Position numbers and translations under genes: made by a program
Notes under the pieces: generated by a model
Told to the model about the DNA's origin: nothing
The model's input: only the letters and a program-made list of their open reading frames with translations
The model's database searches: none
Origin: Paenibacillus sp. OK003
Lineage (GTDB): Bacteria; Bacillota; Bacilli; Paenibacillales; Paenibacillaceae
NCBI RefSeq assembly: GCF_900109515.1
Contig: NZ_FOBD01000015.1
Coordinates: 62,001 to 126,000, forward strand
Reading direction: 5' to 3'
Length of the DNA stretch: 64,000 nucleotides
Part shown: one piece after another, positions 9,479 through 18,155 of the stretch
Layout: each line of letters starts with the position of its first letter
Numbering within the stretch: position 1 is the stretch's first letter

Positions 9479-10615
9479 TTAGTTCTGCATTACAAAATCT
9501 TGTTGAATGGCATTATTCTCATCAAACGTCCGCAGGATGTCATATTTTGTGTTACGCTGTGCCGGAATATAACCGGACTCCCGAATCAGTTGCGTAATGG
9601 AACCAATGTTGACTTTGTACGTTGCACCAGCAGCCGATACCACGTTCTCTTCAATCATGGTGCTACCAAAGTCGTTGCAGCCAAATTCAAGTGATTTTTT
9701 GCCGACTTCAGGTCCCATCGTTACCCATGAGGATTGAATGTTTTTGATGTTGTCCAATACCAGTCGACTGATCGCTACCGTCTTCAGGTACTCTTCAGGC
9801 GTCTGGCGCTCCAGCTTCAGGTTCGTATTGTCCGGTTGGAATGTCCAAGGAATGAACGCCAGGAATCCTTCGGAATCATACTTGTTCGCAATGCACTCAT
9901 CCTGAGCTTCACGTACACGAAGCAGATGCAGTGCGCGCTCTTCCATCGTTTCACCAAGGCCGATAACCATCGTTGCCGTTGTGTTCATACCGATACGGTG
10001 AGCTGTCTGCATAACGTCCATCCAATCGCGCCATGAGCCTTTCAAACGGCTGATTTTGCGGCGTGTGCGGTCATCCAGGATTTCGGCACCACCACCAGGC
10101 AGGGAATCCAGTCCCGCTTCGTGAATTGCACGTACAACCTCTTCCAAAGTAAGACCGTCGGATACTTCGACCATTTTCATAATTTCGGCTGGCGAGAAGG
10201 AGTGCATCGTAATATTAGGGAAACGCTCCTTGATCGCTTTGAGCAAATCGGTGTAATAGCTAAACGGCAGATTCGGATTCGTTCCGCCTTGCATCAGAAT
10301 CTCGGTACCATTCACGTCTTCGGTTTCTTGGATCTTCTGGAAGATGACTTCATCGGGAAGTACATATCCTTCGTCAGAGCCAGGTCTGCGGTAGAAAGCA
10401 CAAAAACGGCAGTACACATCACACACGTTCGTGTAGTTGACGTTACGCCCAATAACAAATGTTCTGTATGGTTCGGGGTGCATGCGTTTTACAATCACAT
10501 TGGCGGCGGCCCCGATTTTGTCTACTTCATTCGATTCAAACAGCTGAATCGTGTCTTCCAAGTCCAAACGTTCGCCCCGAAGGGCTTTATCTAAGATACG
10601 GTCTACCGTACTCAT
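9479..10615 (-). CDS. mqnC: Cyclic dehypoxanthinyl futalosine synthase (radical SAM)
   Basis: 378 residues. Radical SAM enzyme of the futalosine route to menaquinone, converting dehypoxanthine futalosine to the cyclic form. The cluster motif is Cys65-x3-Cys69-x2-Cys72 in NVCDVYCRFCAF. The preceding VIGRNVNYTN and the downstream ILMQGGTNP and SLPGGGAEI stretches are characteristic of MqnC rather than MqnE. GGGAGG lies 10 bases before the ATG at 10615; an upstream in-frame extension to 10675 has no good site. It stands alone here, without other mqn genes. Confidence 0.88.
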   Translation of the reverse strand: MSTVDRILDKALRGERLDLEDTIQLFESNEVDKIGAAANVIVKRMHPEPYRTFVIGRNVNYTNVCDVYCRFCAFYRRPGSDEGYVLPDEVIFQKIQETEDVNGTEILMQGGTNPNLPFSYYTDLLKAIKERFPNITMHSFSPAEIMKMVEVSDGLTLEEVVRAIHEAGLDSLPGGGAEILDDRTRRKISRLKGSWRDWMDVMQTAHRIGMNTTATMVIGLGETMEERALHLLRVREAQDECIANKYDSEGFLAFIPWTFQPDNTNLKLERQTPEEYLKTVAISRLVLDNIKNIQSSWVTMGPEVGKKSLEFGCNDFGSTMIEENVVSAAGATYKVNIGSITQLIRESGYIPAQRNTKYDILRTFDENNAIQQDFVMQN

Positions 10616-10742
10616 CGTAAAAAAGCCTCCCTCATGAAGAGAAAATAGTATTACGATCCGTCCCAACTTGCTCATATAGATGAAAGTTTTGGTGGCAACA
10701 TCGCATTTCTGTACTCCACATATCGTAACACAGGTTACATGT

Positions 10743-10773
10743 GAAAAAAAGCACCTTATGAGAAGGTGCTTTA
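10743..10773 (-). terminator. Terminator of the met operon
   Basis: AAAGCACCTT/AAGGTGCTTT stem followed by seven T on the minus strand, about 85 bases beyond the metC stop. Confidence 0.8.
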
Positions 10774-10858
10774 AAAATGAATAAAAATGTTTACATATGC
10801 GATCTATTTCATTTCTTTTGCAGCGGGCTCTAACACCCGTGTTTCAATACTATCGACT

Positions 10859-12052
10859 CTACGAGTCCTGAAGTGCCTGATCCAGATCTGCAATCAGGTC
10901 ATCGATGTCTTCCAGACCTACCGAGAAGCGCAGTAATCCGTCAGTTATACCTCGATCACGGCGAACCTCAGCCGGCATAGCCGCATGAGACATCATCGCA
11001 GGATAAGACAAGATACTTTCAACCGCACCCAAACTCACGGCAACAATTGGCAATTTCACACGGTTGAGTACAGCCTTGGCCCGATCTCCCGAACCTACGT
11101 CAAACGACACGACAGCGCCGTATCCGCTTGACTGACGTTCATGAGCTTCACGGCCGGGATGATCCAGCAGCCCCGGATAAAATACAGCCGTAATATCACT
11201 GCGTCCACTAAGCCAAGCAGCCAGCTTCGCTGTGCTCTGTTCACTATGTGCCATGCGCGCACCCAAGGTTTTCATACCACGCATCAGCAGCCAGGATTCT
11301 TGAGCCCCGAGCACGGTTCCAAGTCCATTCTGCAATTGTTTTAGCTGTCTTCCCAATGAATCCGTACGAGCAACGGCTAAACCTGCCAGCACATCACTGT
11401 GTCCGCCAAGAAACTTGGTCGCACTATGTACGACAATATCCACCCCGAGCTCAATCGGACGTTGGTAATAAGGTGTCATGAAGGTGTTATCGAGAATGGA
11501 GATTAGCTCATGTTCCTGTGCCCAGGAAGTGACCGCAGCAATATCCGTGATCCGAAGTGTCGGGTTGGATGGTGTCTCCATATAGACTGCCTTCGTATTC
11601 GGTTTAAGTGCTGCCTTTACTTCCTCAATATTGGTCATATCCACAAAGGTAGTCTCAATCTGCATCCGGCTCAGAATGGAAGTAAGCAGTCGATACGTAC
11701 CTCCATATACATCTTCCGTCACAATCATGTGATCGCCTGCCGAGAACATCATGAACACACTGGAGATGGCAGCCATGCCTGAGGAATAGGCAAATCCACG
11801 TGCTCCACCTTCCAATAATGTAATGTAATCCTCCAATGCCTGACGAGTGGGATTACCTGAACGGCTATAGTCATGTTGAGGTGGATTAAAAATATCAAAA
11901 TGATGGAATGTCGATGCCTGGTAAATGGGTACACTGGAAGCCCCGGTGGTTTTATCGATTTCGTCACCGAAATGCAGCAGCTTGGTATCGAACTTCAGGT
12001 CAGAATGAACATTGCGTTCATGATTGTTGGCATTATTGTTTTGCTCACTCAT
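10859..12052 (-). CDS. metC: Cystathionine beta-lyase (MetC type)
   Basis: 397 residues, Cys/Met-metabolism PLP enzyme family (fold type I). The PLP lysine is Lys213 in SATKFLGGHSD. YSSGMAA near residue 90 and ETPSNPTL near 159 bind the cofactor and substrate. It cleaves cystathionine to homocysteine, pyruvate and ammonia. The metI-metC pair matches B. subtilis, where the downstream gene is the beta-lyase. Its start overlaps the end of metI by 8 bases. Family members are hard to tell apart by sequence, so the reaction rests partly on gene order. Confidence 0.82.
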   Translation of the reverse strand: MSEQNNNANNHERNVHSDLKFDTKLLHFGDEIDKTTGASSVPIYQASTFHHFDIFNPPQHDYSRSGNPTRQALEDYITLLEGGARGFAYSSGMAAISSVFMMFSAGDHMIVTEDVYGGTYRLLTSILSRMQIETTFVDMTNIEEVKAALKPNTKAVYMETPSNPTLRITDIAAVTSWAQEHELISILDNTFMTPYYQRPIELGVDIVVHSATKFLGGHSDVLAGLAVARTDSLGRQLKQLQNGLGTVLGAQESWLLMRGMKTLGARMAHSEQSTAKLAAWLSGRSDITAVFYPGLLDHPGREAHERQSSGYGAVVSFDVGSGDRAKAVLNRVKLPIVAVSLGAVESILSYPAMMSHAAMPAEVRRDRGITDGLLRFSVGLEDIDDLIADLDQALQDS

Positions 12053-13232
12053 GATGTGTTCCCCCTTCTATCTCCTGCTGTGCAGCTGTAAGTGCATTAC
12101 CCAGATCGGCAATCAGATCATCGGCGTGCTCGATCCCAACAGAGAATCGCAACAGACGGTCATCTACACCTACCGCGTCACGAATTTCAATCGGAATATC
12201 CGCATGGGTCTGTACCGCAGGATAAGTCATCAACGACTCTACACCCCCGAGGCTTTCCGCAAAAGCAATCAGTTTGATGTGACGCAGCAACGGTTCAACA
12301 TAACGAGCATCCTTTACTTTGAAAGAGAAAATGCCTGTATTTCCACTGGATTGTTTATTCTGTATTTCAAATCCGGGATGATCCGACAAACCAGGATGAT
12401 ACACTTCATTTACGGCTGGGTGCTCCAAAAGGTACTTGGCAATCGTCAAAGCATTATACTCATGCCGCTCCATGCGAAGAGCAAGTGTCTTCATGCCTTT
12501 CATCAGCTGATAGGAGTCGCTTGGAGACAACACTGCTCCAATGGAATTGTGCAGGAATGCCATTTCGGCCGACAACTCTTCCCCTTTGGTAATAATCAAT
12601 CCGGCAAGTACATCATTATGACCACCCAGATACTTTGTGGCACTATGGATGATGATATCGGCACCTAGTTCAATTGGACGCTGGAAGAAAGGAGTCAGTA
12701 GTGTATTATCCACAATGGTCAGCAAGTTATGGCTCTTGGCCCAGGAGCAAACCGCTTCCACATCCGTAATCATCATCAATGGATTGGTTGGTGTCTCAAT
12801 AAATACCGCTTTTGTATTCGGCTGACGAACACTTTCCAGAGCAGCCAAGTCATTAGTATCGACGTAACTTGCTGTCACACCAAATCGAGACAGGATGCGT
12901 TCAAGCAAACGATACGTTCCGCCGTACAGATCCAGCGATACAATCAGATGGTCCCCTTGTCCGAATAAAGCGAAAATCGTTTGCAAGGCTGCCATGCCGG
13001 AGCTACAGGCAAAACCTGCATCACCGGATTCCAACGCTGCCGCTGCTTCTTCCAACACTTTACGGGTTGGATTGGTCGTACGAATATAATCAAATCCCGT
13101 GCTTTGTCCAAGCTTGGGGTGGCGAAACGCAGTGGATTGATAGATCGGAAAATTAATGGCGCCCGTTACCGGTTCATTGATTGAACCGATTTGGGCCAAT
13201 CGGCTTTCGATTTTCAACTTGTTGTCTTCCAT
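12045..13232 (-). CDS. metI: Cystathionine gamma-synthase / O-acetylhomoserine thiolyase (MetI type)
   Basis: 395 residues, same PLP family as the following metC (PLP lysine Lys200 in HSATKYLGGHND). It condenses activated homoserine with cysteine to cystathionine; some homologues also use sulfide. AGGAGG lies 8 bases before the ATG. It starts 24 bases after metA, so activation of homoserine, transfer and cleavage are encoded in order. With the acetyl-type MetA upstream, the likely substrate is O-acetylhomoserine. Confidence 0.82.
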   Translation of the reverse strand: MEDNKLKIESRLAQIGSINEPVTGAINFPIYQSTAFRHPKLGQSTGFDYIRTTNPTRKVLEEAAAALESGDAGFACSSGMAALQTIFALFGQGDHLIVSLDLYGGTYRLLERILSRFGVTASYVDTNDLAALESVRQPNTKAVFIETPTNPLMMITDVEAVCSWAKSHNLLTIVDNTLLTPFFQRPIELGADIIIHSATKYLGGHNDVLAGLIITKGEELSAEMAFLHNSIGAVLSPSDSYQLMKGMKTLALRMERHEYNALTIAKYLLEHPAVNEVYHPGLSDHPGFEIQNKQSSGNTGIFSFKVKDARYVEPLLRHIKLIAFAESLGGVESLMTYPAVQTHADIPIEIRDAVGVDDRLLRFSVGIEHADDLIADLGNALTAAQQEIEGGTHHE

Positions 13233-13256
13233 TGCTGCATCCTCCTGTAATGTCGA

Positions 13257-14174
13257 TTAGATTTGCGGACCAATATCGTAAGGGGTCTCTTGATACACAT
13301 AGTAATTGAGCCAATTAGAGAATAATAAGTTTGCATGTGCCCGCCAAGTGGCCGGGGGAACACGGGAAGGATCGTCATTCGGGAAATAATGTCTAGGCAG
13401 CGCAATGTTCATGCCTTTAGCCGCATCCCGATCATATTCCCATTTCAATGAAAGCGGATCATACTCGGCATGTCCGGTTGCAAAAATCTGTTTGCCGTCT
13501 TTGGTAGCAACCAGGAAAATACCTGCTTCCTCTGATTCAGCCAATATTTCAAGGTTTTCATTTTTTTCAATATCTTCACGGCGCACTTCCGTATGACGGG
13601 AATGCGGGACGTTGAATACTTCATCAAATCCGCGCAGCAACTGCACATTGGATCTGTTGATCGTATGTGAGAATACGCCAAAACATTTTTCATCCAGCGG
13701 AACTTTGGGAACTCCGAAATGATGGTATAAACCCGCTTGGGAAGCCCAACATATATGCATAGTCGAAGTCACATTGGTTTTGGTCCATTCGAAGATCTCC
13801 TGGATTTCTTTCCAATAATTCACGTCTTCAAAGTCCATTTGCTCTACAGGAGCGCCTGTAATGATCATGCCGTCAAAGCGGCGGTGTTCGATCTCATCAA
13901 AGGTTTTGTAGAACAAGTCCAAATATTCCTGGGAAGTGTTCTTGGACGTATGAGACTTCGGATGAACCAGAACGATATCTACCTGAATGGGTGTGTTACC
14001 CACCAGACGAAGCAATTGAGTTTCTGTCGTTTCCTTTGTAGGCATCAGGTTTAATATAGCGATACGTAGTGGACGAATGTCCTGCTGGTAAGCAGATGTC
14101 TCGTCCATGACAAAGATGTTCTCTCCTGCAAGTACTTCCTTGGCAGGCAATGTGTCTGGAATTTTGATTGGCAT
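13257..14174 (-). CDS. metA: Homoserine O-acetyltransferase (MetA family)
   Basis: 305 residues, class I glutamine amidotransferase-like fold of the MetA family. Counting from the ATG at 14174, the catalytic set falls exactly on the family numbering: Cys142 (HICWASQ), His235 and Glu237 (TGHAEYDP). Residue 111 in TGAPVEQ is Glu; in characterised MetA proteins Glu111 goes with acetyl-CoA and Gly111 with succinyl-CoA, so this is predicted to make O-acetylhomoserine. AAGGAGGAG lies about 11 bases before this ATG; the longer frame to 14312 has no site. It is the first gene under the S-box riboswitch. Confidence 0.93.
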   Translation of the reverse strand: MPIKIPDTLPAKEVLAGENIFVMDETSAYQQDIRPLRIAILNLMPTKETTETQLLRLVGNTPIQVDIVLVHPKSHTSKNTSQEYLDLFYKTFDEIEHRRFDGMIITGAPVEQMDFEDVNYWKEIQEIFEWTKTNVTSTMHICWASQAGLYHHFGVPKVPLDEKCFGVFSHTINRSNVQLLRGFDEVFNVPHSRHTEVRREDIEKNENLEILAESEEAGIFLVATKDGKQIFATGHAEYDPLSLKWEYDRDAAKGMNIALPRHYFPNDDPSRVPPATWRAHANLLFSNWLNYYVYQETPYDIGPQI

Positions 14175-14349
14175 GGTGTTTCTAACTCCTCCTTGTGCAT
14201 AAATAGATGCAGCCACTGCGGATTCGATACGATTCGCATCCGTACAGTTATAGGCTGCCATGAGCTGCCTGCAGGCGCTGAATTGCAACCACATTGCTGG
14301 CGGCAGGCTCAAGTTCCTTAGCGAAAATCACTGCTGAGAAGTCGGTGCA

Positions 14350-14532
14350 TATAACAAAGACCTTCCTCGGATTCCGAGAAAGGTCATATGTAAATAGATA
14401 TGCGCCTCTCTCATCTCTCAGTTACAACAGTGTCACTTGGACACTTGGTCGCTGCAAGAATTAGCACCGTGCGGTATACCGCCGGTTGCCGGGTTTCATC
14501 GGGCCAGTCCCTCCACCTACTCTTGATAAGAT
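14350..14532 (-). promoter_or_regulatory. SAM-I (S-box) riboswitch of metA-metI-metC
   Basis: Reading the minus strand: CTTATCAAGAG, AGGTGGAGGGACTGGCCCG, ATGAAACCCGGCAACC, CGGTGCTAATTC and CTGAGAGATGAG occur in the canonical order of the SAM-I aptamer. Then comes a terminator hairpin (GACCTTTCTCGG/CCGAGGAAGGTC, 14359-14385) followed by TTTGTT. High SAM should favour termination and low SAM should allow methionine synthesis. Confidence 0.96.
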
Positions 14533-14574
14533 TTCGCTTTATTCAATTGTAAAAACTAGTGTGGTTCACCTTTT

Positions 14575-14603
14575 ACTTTAAGACATTAATCTCCTCACGT
14601 CAA
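14575..14603 (-). promoter_or_regulatory. Promoter of the met operon
   Basis: Minus-strand TTGACG and TAAAGT are separated by 17 bases, about 45 bases upstream of the S-box aptamer. Confidence 0.5.
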
Positions 14604-14696
14604 GGTGTAGTTCTATGTATGTTCCTCAGGATCGGAACCGTTCATCAACCGTTGTCATACACTGCTCCAGGGCGCGAAATCGACACATTTTTGCGC

Positions 14697-14725
14697 TTGA
14701 AAGGACCCTGTACCAGCGGTATACT
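14697..14725 (+). promoter_or_regulatory. Sigma-A promoter of the corA transcript
   Basis: TTGAAA and TATACT are separated by exactly 17 bases. Transcription should begin near 14732, giving a leader of about 255 bases before corA that contains a short ORF. Confidence 0.68.
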
Positions 14726-14767
14726 AGACAAGTGTTATAAACCCTTATGTGAGAGGTGACATATTCA

Positions 14768-14866
14768 ATGGATGGCGACCCGAGGCCTGACTGGCAGCCG
14801 AATTCCGACAAACTGCATAGAGAATTGATATCAGCATGCCGGCAGCGGGACGTTACTTCCGTTTGA
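14768..14866 (+). CDS. Candidate corA leader peptide, 32 aa (proposed Mg2+ sensor)
   Basis: A 32-codon ORF starting about 36 bases after the predicted transcription start. It is preceded by GAGGTGA, a close match to the anti-Shine-Dalgarno complement, 8 bases before the ATG. The peptide begins MDGDPRPDWQP and ends ...RDVTSV. The acidic/proline-rich start recalls the enterobacterial MgtL leader (MEPDPTPLP...), where such residues destabilise the ribosome at low Mg2+ and switch on mgtA. The last third of the ORF contains the 5' arm of a terminator-like hairpin. Coding status and function are inference; I know of no described homologue. Confidence 0.55.
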   Translation: MDGDPRPDWQPNSDKLHRELISACRQRDVTSV

Positions 14867-14929
14867 TTATAGAGCGAACGCAGTCCTGACTTCCAGGCTC
14901 CGCTGCCGACCGGCTGATCTGTTCTTTTT
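14830..14929 (+). promoter_or_regulatory. Terminator-like hairpin in the corA leader
   Basis: ATCAGC (14830-14835) pairs with GCTGAT (14913-14918), and GGCAGCGG (14841-14848) pairs perfectly with CCGCTGCC (14900-14907). CTGTTCTTTTT follows. The 5' arms lie inside the 32-codon leader ORF. A second copy of GGCAGC at 14793-14798, early in that ORF, could compete for the same GCTGCC. A further small hairpin (CCGCC/GGCGG, about 14951-14965) sits just before the corA ribosome binding site. It did not match the M-box or Mn2+ riboswitch consensus I know. Confidence 0.5.
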
Positions 14930-14986
14930 GCGCCCATATTTGATGAAATCCGCCCATTTGGCGGGTGCAGAAGGAGTAGATGAATA

Positions 14987-15922
14987 ATGAAAATCCGGTT
15001 GGTAAACAACGGTGTATTTATTCCGGTGGACGACATTCAGCAGGCGCTGACTCCACCAGCGGAGGGATTTTACTGGATTGATGCGGACGTAGACGATTTG
15101 GCGGTACTTCAACCGCTGTTCATGATGCATGATCTGGCCGTGGAAGACTGTTTAAGTGACGAAGAACAACGTCCGAAGATTGAAATTTATGAGAGCCATT
15201 ATTTTATTGTTATTAACAGCATTCGTTTTGATGATGAAGAGATTTTCTTACGTGCCGTCAACTTGTTCCTTGGCAGACACTTTATTATCAGTGTGACCAA
15301 ACAGAAAGTCAGCGAATTGCGGACATTGAAACCAATCCTGTGGGAACAGGAAATCAGTACGCCGGATAAGCTGCTGTATCTGCTGGTTGACTTGATTGTT
15401 GATAATTATTTCACCGTAGGTGACCGAATTGAAGCACGCATCGAGAAGCTGGAAGAAGACATTCTGATGCATACCAAGAAGTCTCATCTGAATGAGATAA
15501 TCGGGCTGCGCAGTGAGATTCTGTGGCTGAAGAAAGTGCTGGGACCTCAGAAAGAGGTCATCAACACACTTAATAAAAAAGATCTGCGTCTTATTGATGA
15601 TCAACTGCAGAAGTATTTCAGTGACATTTATGAGAATGCTGTGAAAATATCCGAAACCTTTGAGACTTATCGCGACTTGATGGGGAACTTGCGAGAAGCT
15701 TACCAATCCAGTATCGCCAACCGGGCGAATGAAATCATGCGTGTGTTCACCGCCATTACCACGGTGTTCATGCCGCTGACCGTGATCACTGGCATCTATG
15801 GGATGAACTTCACGAACATGCCTGAGCTGGACTGGAAGTATGGTTATTTTGTCGTCATTGGCCTGATGGTTACACTGGGCCTGAGCATGTTCTTTATTTT
15901 CCGCAAAAAAGATTGGATTTGA
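14987..15922 (+). CDS. corA: CorA family magnesium transporter
   Basis: 311 residues. Cytosolic N-terminal alpha/beta domain, a long helical stalk (about 130-245), and two C-terminal transmembrane helices. The selectivity motif is GMN in ITGIYGMNF, at the end of TM1. The short basic tail is RKKDWI. It forms a homopentameric Mg2+ (or Co2+/Ni2+) channel in the membrane. AGAAGGAG precedes the ATG at 14987. It is expressed from a promoter about 255 bases upstream through an unusual leader with a small ORF and a terminator-like hairpin. Confidence 0.95.
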   Translation: MKIRLVNNGVFIPVDDIQQALTPPAEGFYWIDADVDDLAVLQPLFMMHDLAVEDCLSDEEQRPKIEIYESHYFIVINSIRFDDEEIFLRAVNLFLGRHFIISVTKQKVSELRTLKPILWEQEISTPDKLLYLLVDLIVDNYFTVGDRIEARIEKLEEDILMHTKKSHLNEIIGLRSEILWLKKVLGPQKEVINTLNKKDLRLIDDQLQKYFSDIYENAVKISETFETYRDLMGNLREAYQSSIANRANEIMRVFTAITTVFMPLTVITGIYGMNFTNMPELDWKYGYFVVIGLMVTLGLSMFFIFRKKDWI

Positions 15923-15928
15923 AATTTC

Positions 15929-15971
15929 AAAGACGAAGCGCTCCATACCTGGAGAAACGCCTCGTCTTTTT
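15929..15971 (+). terminator. Terminator of corA
   Basis: AAAGACGA...TCGTCTTTTT stem with an inner CTCC/GGAG pair, 6 bases after the corA stop. It may also act on the minus strand. Confidence 0.75.
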
Positions 15972-16018
15972 GATATTCTATTTTAGAATGAATACATCCG
16001 CTGATCTATCCCCATTTT

Positions 16019-17020
16019 CTAGCCTGCATTCCGCTCCGTCTCCGTGTGACGACGAAACCGGATGCGAATCATGCGCAGTCTTTCGTAGACCTGCTCCAGA
16101 TTGCTCCCACCAGGCTTCTCTTCTCCATACACCTTATGTAACACAGGCTTCAGAAACGTATCTCCCAGCTCCTCGTAGGCACTCCATACCGCCTCTTGCT
16201 CCTCTTCAGGCATGACAGCAAGCTCCGCATCGAGCAGACAATCTGTGTCATACCCCTCCAAATCCAGTGTCTCCAATAGCTCAATTAGCTCCCGCCGGGA
16301 CAATCCGGAACGATTCACGATCTCCTCCAACGTATATCCTTCCTTCATACCTTCAAGTACCTGCTTCCGTGTGGTGAATCTGTCCAGCTCCTGCTTGTAT
16401 TTCTGCTCTCTCTGTTTGTACAGCCAGCTCTCATATTCTTGTTCCCTCAGAACCGTATACACCCAATCTAGCGGAAAAGATGTGGAACGTTCCAGTCCAT
16501 TCGTAAGCTCCAGCCATTCCTCTCCGTACTCGGAAGCCTTGCTCTCTCCTACGCCAGGCAATTGCATCAATTCATCGATGGTTTGTGGAACAAATGCACT
16601 AATCATGCGCAACAACCGGTTCGTTGCAATAAAATAGGGGGCCTTCCGGTCAGAAGCTGCTCTCTTCCTGCGCCATATACACAGATCCATATACAGCCCC
16701 TCATTGCCATATAATTCACTGTAACAATGAAGACGCTGACCGCCATAATTGCGCGACTTCAGATCATCATTTTCGTGAAACAAATTTTGCAGCAATGGAC
16801 GATATCCTTCGCCCATCTGTATGGCTAACTGATGACGATACACATGTAACAGCTCGTCCCACGAACTGCCAGCATACCAGATGGCATCCGTACGATCTCC
16901 TTCCTCATATCGGCTCCATCCCAGATGCCACGCTCCTTCTTCTTCACCGATCCACAACTGGGCATGTTCTTCATTTTGACCTGACATTCTGGATAATCTG
17001 TTCATGAAAATGACTTCCAT
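16019..17020 (-). CDS. HRDC domain-containing protein
   Basis: 333 residues. The central HRDC domain (about 120-190) contains YFIATNRLLRMISAFVPQT and LMQLPGVGESKASEYG, the helix-hairpin nucleic-acid-binding fold seen in RecQ and RNase D. A helix-turn-helix-like stretch (LEEIVNRSGLSRRELIELLE) follows near 245. No helicase or nuclease motif is present, so a nucleic-acid-binding role is likely but the function is unknown. AAGGAGGG lies 7 bases before the ATG at 17020. Confidence 0.8.
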   Translation of the reverse strand: MEVIFMNRLSRMSGQNEEHAQLWIGEEEGAWHLGWSRYEEGDRTDAIWYAGSSWDELLHVYRHQLAIQMGEGYRPLLQNLFHENDDLKSRNYGGQRLHCYSELYGNEGLYMDLCIWRRKRAASDRKAPYFIATNRLLRMISAFVPQTIDELMQLPGVGESKASEYGEEWLELTNGLERSTSFPLDWVYTVLREQEYESWLYKQREQKYKQELDRFTTRKQVLEGMKEGYTLEEIVNRSGLSRRELIELLETLDLEGYDTDCLLDAELAVMPEEEQEAVWSAYEELGDTFLKPVLHKVYGEEKPGGSNLEQVYERLRMIRIRFRRHTETERNAG

Positions 17021-17082
17021 TTCTTTTCCCTCCTTCAATAGTTCAGCTCACACACAGTCTGTTTTGTGCTAAATTAAGCAAC

Positions 17083-17123
17083 AAAAAAAACACCTCTCCT
17101 GCAAAATCCATGCAAGAGAGGTG
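17083..17123 (-). terminator. Terminator downstream of the ROK kinase gene
   Basis: CACCTCTC.TGCA / TGCA.GAGAGGTG stem followed by eight T on the minus strand. Confidence 0.85.
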
Positions 17124-17205
17124 CTTCCTCATTAACCGTGCTATGCTGTTGCTCATATATTACCACAATGGATAAATTAGTCAACCACTTGTTTTGTAAA
17201 GCTAT

Positions 17206-18084
17206 TTACTTGTTCAAAGCCAATTTCGCCAGCGCAAGCGAACCACACAGTCCTGCATTATCGCCAAGTCCCGGTGAAACGACATACTGATCAATGTCGG
17301 ACTGAAGTGCAGGATGCTGAACGTATCCAGCAAGCAATTCCTGCAACTTGCTGCGAACCATTGGGAACAGATGCTCCTGCTTCATCACACCGCCGCCCAT
17401 TACAATTTTCTGCGGAGTGAGGATCAACACATAGTTCATCAGGGCATGCGCCAGATAATGTGCTTCAATCTCCCAGGCCTTATGATCGGCTGGCAGTTCG
17501 TAAGCCGGCTGCTCCCAACGTTTATTGATGGCAGGACCTGCGGCAAGGCCTTCCAGACAGTCTCCATGATACGGACAGAACCCTTCATACGTATCTTCGG
17601 GATGTCTGCGTACAATGATGTGTCCCATCTCTGGATGCGACAATCCATGCACCATTTTGCCACCTACAACTGCGCCTGCACCAATACCCGTTCCGACAGT
17701 AATATACAGACAGCTATCCAGGCCTTGTGCAGCCCCCCAGGTTGCTTCCCCAAGAGCAGCACCGTTTACATCCGTGTCAAACGTCATCGGTACATCAAAG
17801 TGCTCCTTGAGCTTACCAATCAGGTTGTACTGACCCCAATGCGGCTTCGGTGTTGTTGTGATGTAACCATAGGTTGGGCTTCCTTCAATCGGATCAATCG
17901 GACCAAATGAACCTACACCCAAAGCTTCAATGCCTTTACCTTCAAAAAAAGCGATTACTTGAGCCATCGTCTCTTCCGGTGTTGTCGTAGGAAAGCTTAC
18001 GCGTTCAAGAACTTCTCCTTCTTCCGTACCGATCCCACATACAAATTTGGTTCCTCCAGCTTCAATTGCGCCTAAAATCGTCAT
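17206..18084 (-). CDS. ROK family fructokinase
   Basis: 292 residues. The N-terminal phosphate loop is EAGGTKF. The sugar site has TDVNGAALGE with the catalytic Asp, then TVGTGIGAG, and the ROK zinc motif reads HPEMGH followed by CPYHGDCLEG. This pattern matches bacterial ROK fructokinases such as B. subtilis YdhR/GmuE: ATP-dependent phosphorylation of fructose (possibly mannose) in the cytosol. GGGAG lies 10 bases before the ATG at 18084; a GTG at 18093 is too close to it. It follows the MOSC gene by 71 bases on the same strand. Confidence 0.85.
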   Translation of the reverse strand: MTILGAIEAGGTKFVCGIGTEEGEVLERVSFPTTTPEETMAQVIAFFEGKGIEALGVGSFGPIDPIEGSPTYGYITTTPKPHWGQYNLIGKLKEHFDVPMTFDTDVNGAALGEATWGAAQGLDSCLYITVGTGIGAGAVVGGKMVHGLSHPEMGHIIVRRHPEDTYEGFCPYHGDCLEGLAAGPAINKRWEQPAYELPADHKAWEIEAHYLAHALMNYVLILTPQKIVMGGGVMKQEHLFPMVRSKLQELLAGYVQHPALQSDIDQYVVSPGLGDNAGLCGSLALAKLALNK

Positions 18085-18155
18085 GTTAGTCACTCTCCCA
18101 AGTCGTTTAAAATTAAAATGGATCTTCGAATCTGTTCTCTAAACGAGAGCATGAA

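Noticed and set aside
14732..14986. M-box (ykoK) Mg2+ riboswitch before corA
   Set aside because: The conserved M-box core sequences I know are not present in order; a leader-peptide mechanism fits the visible features better.
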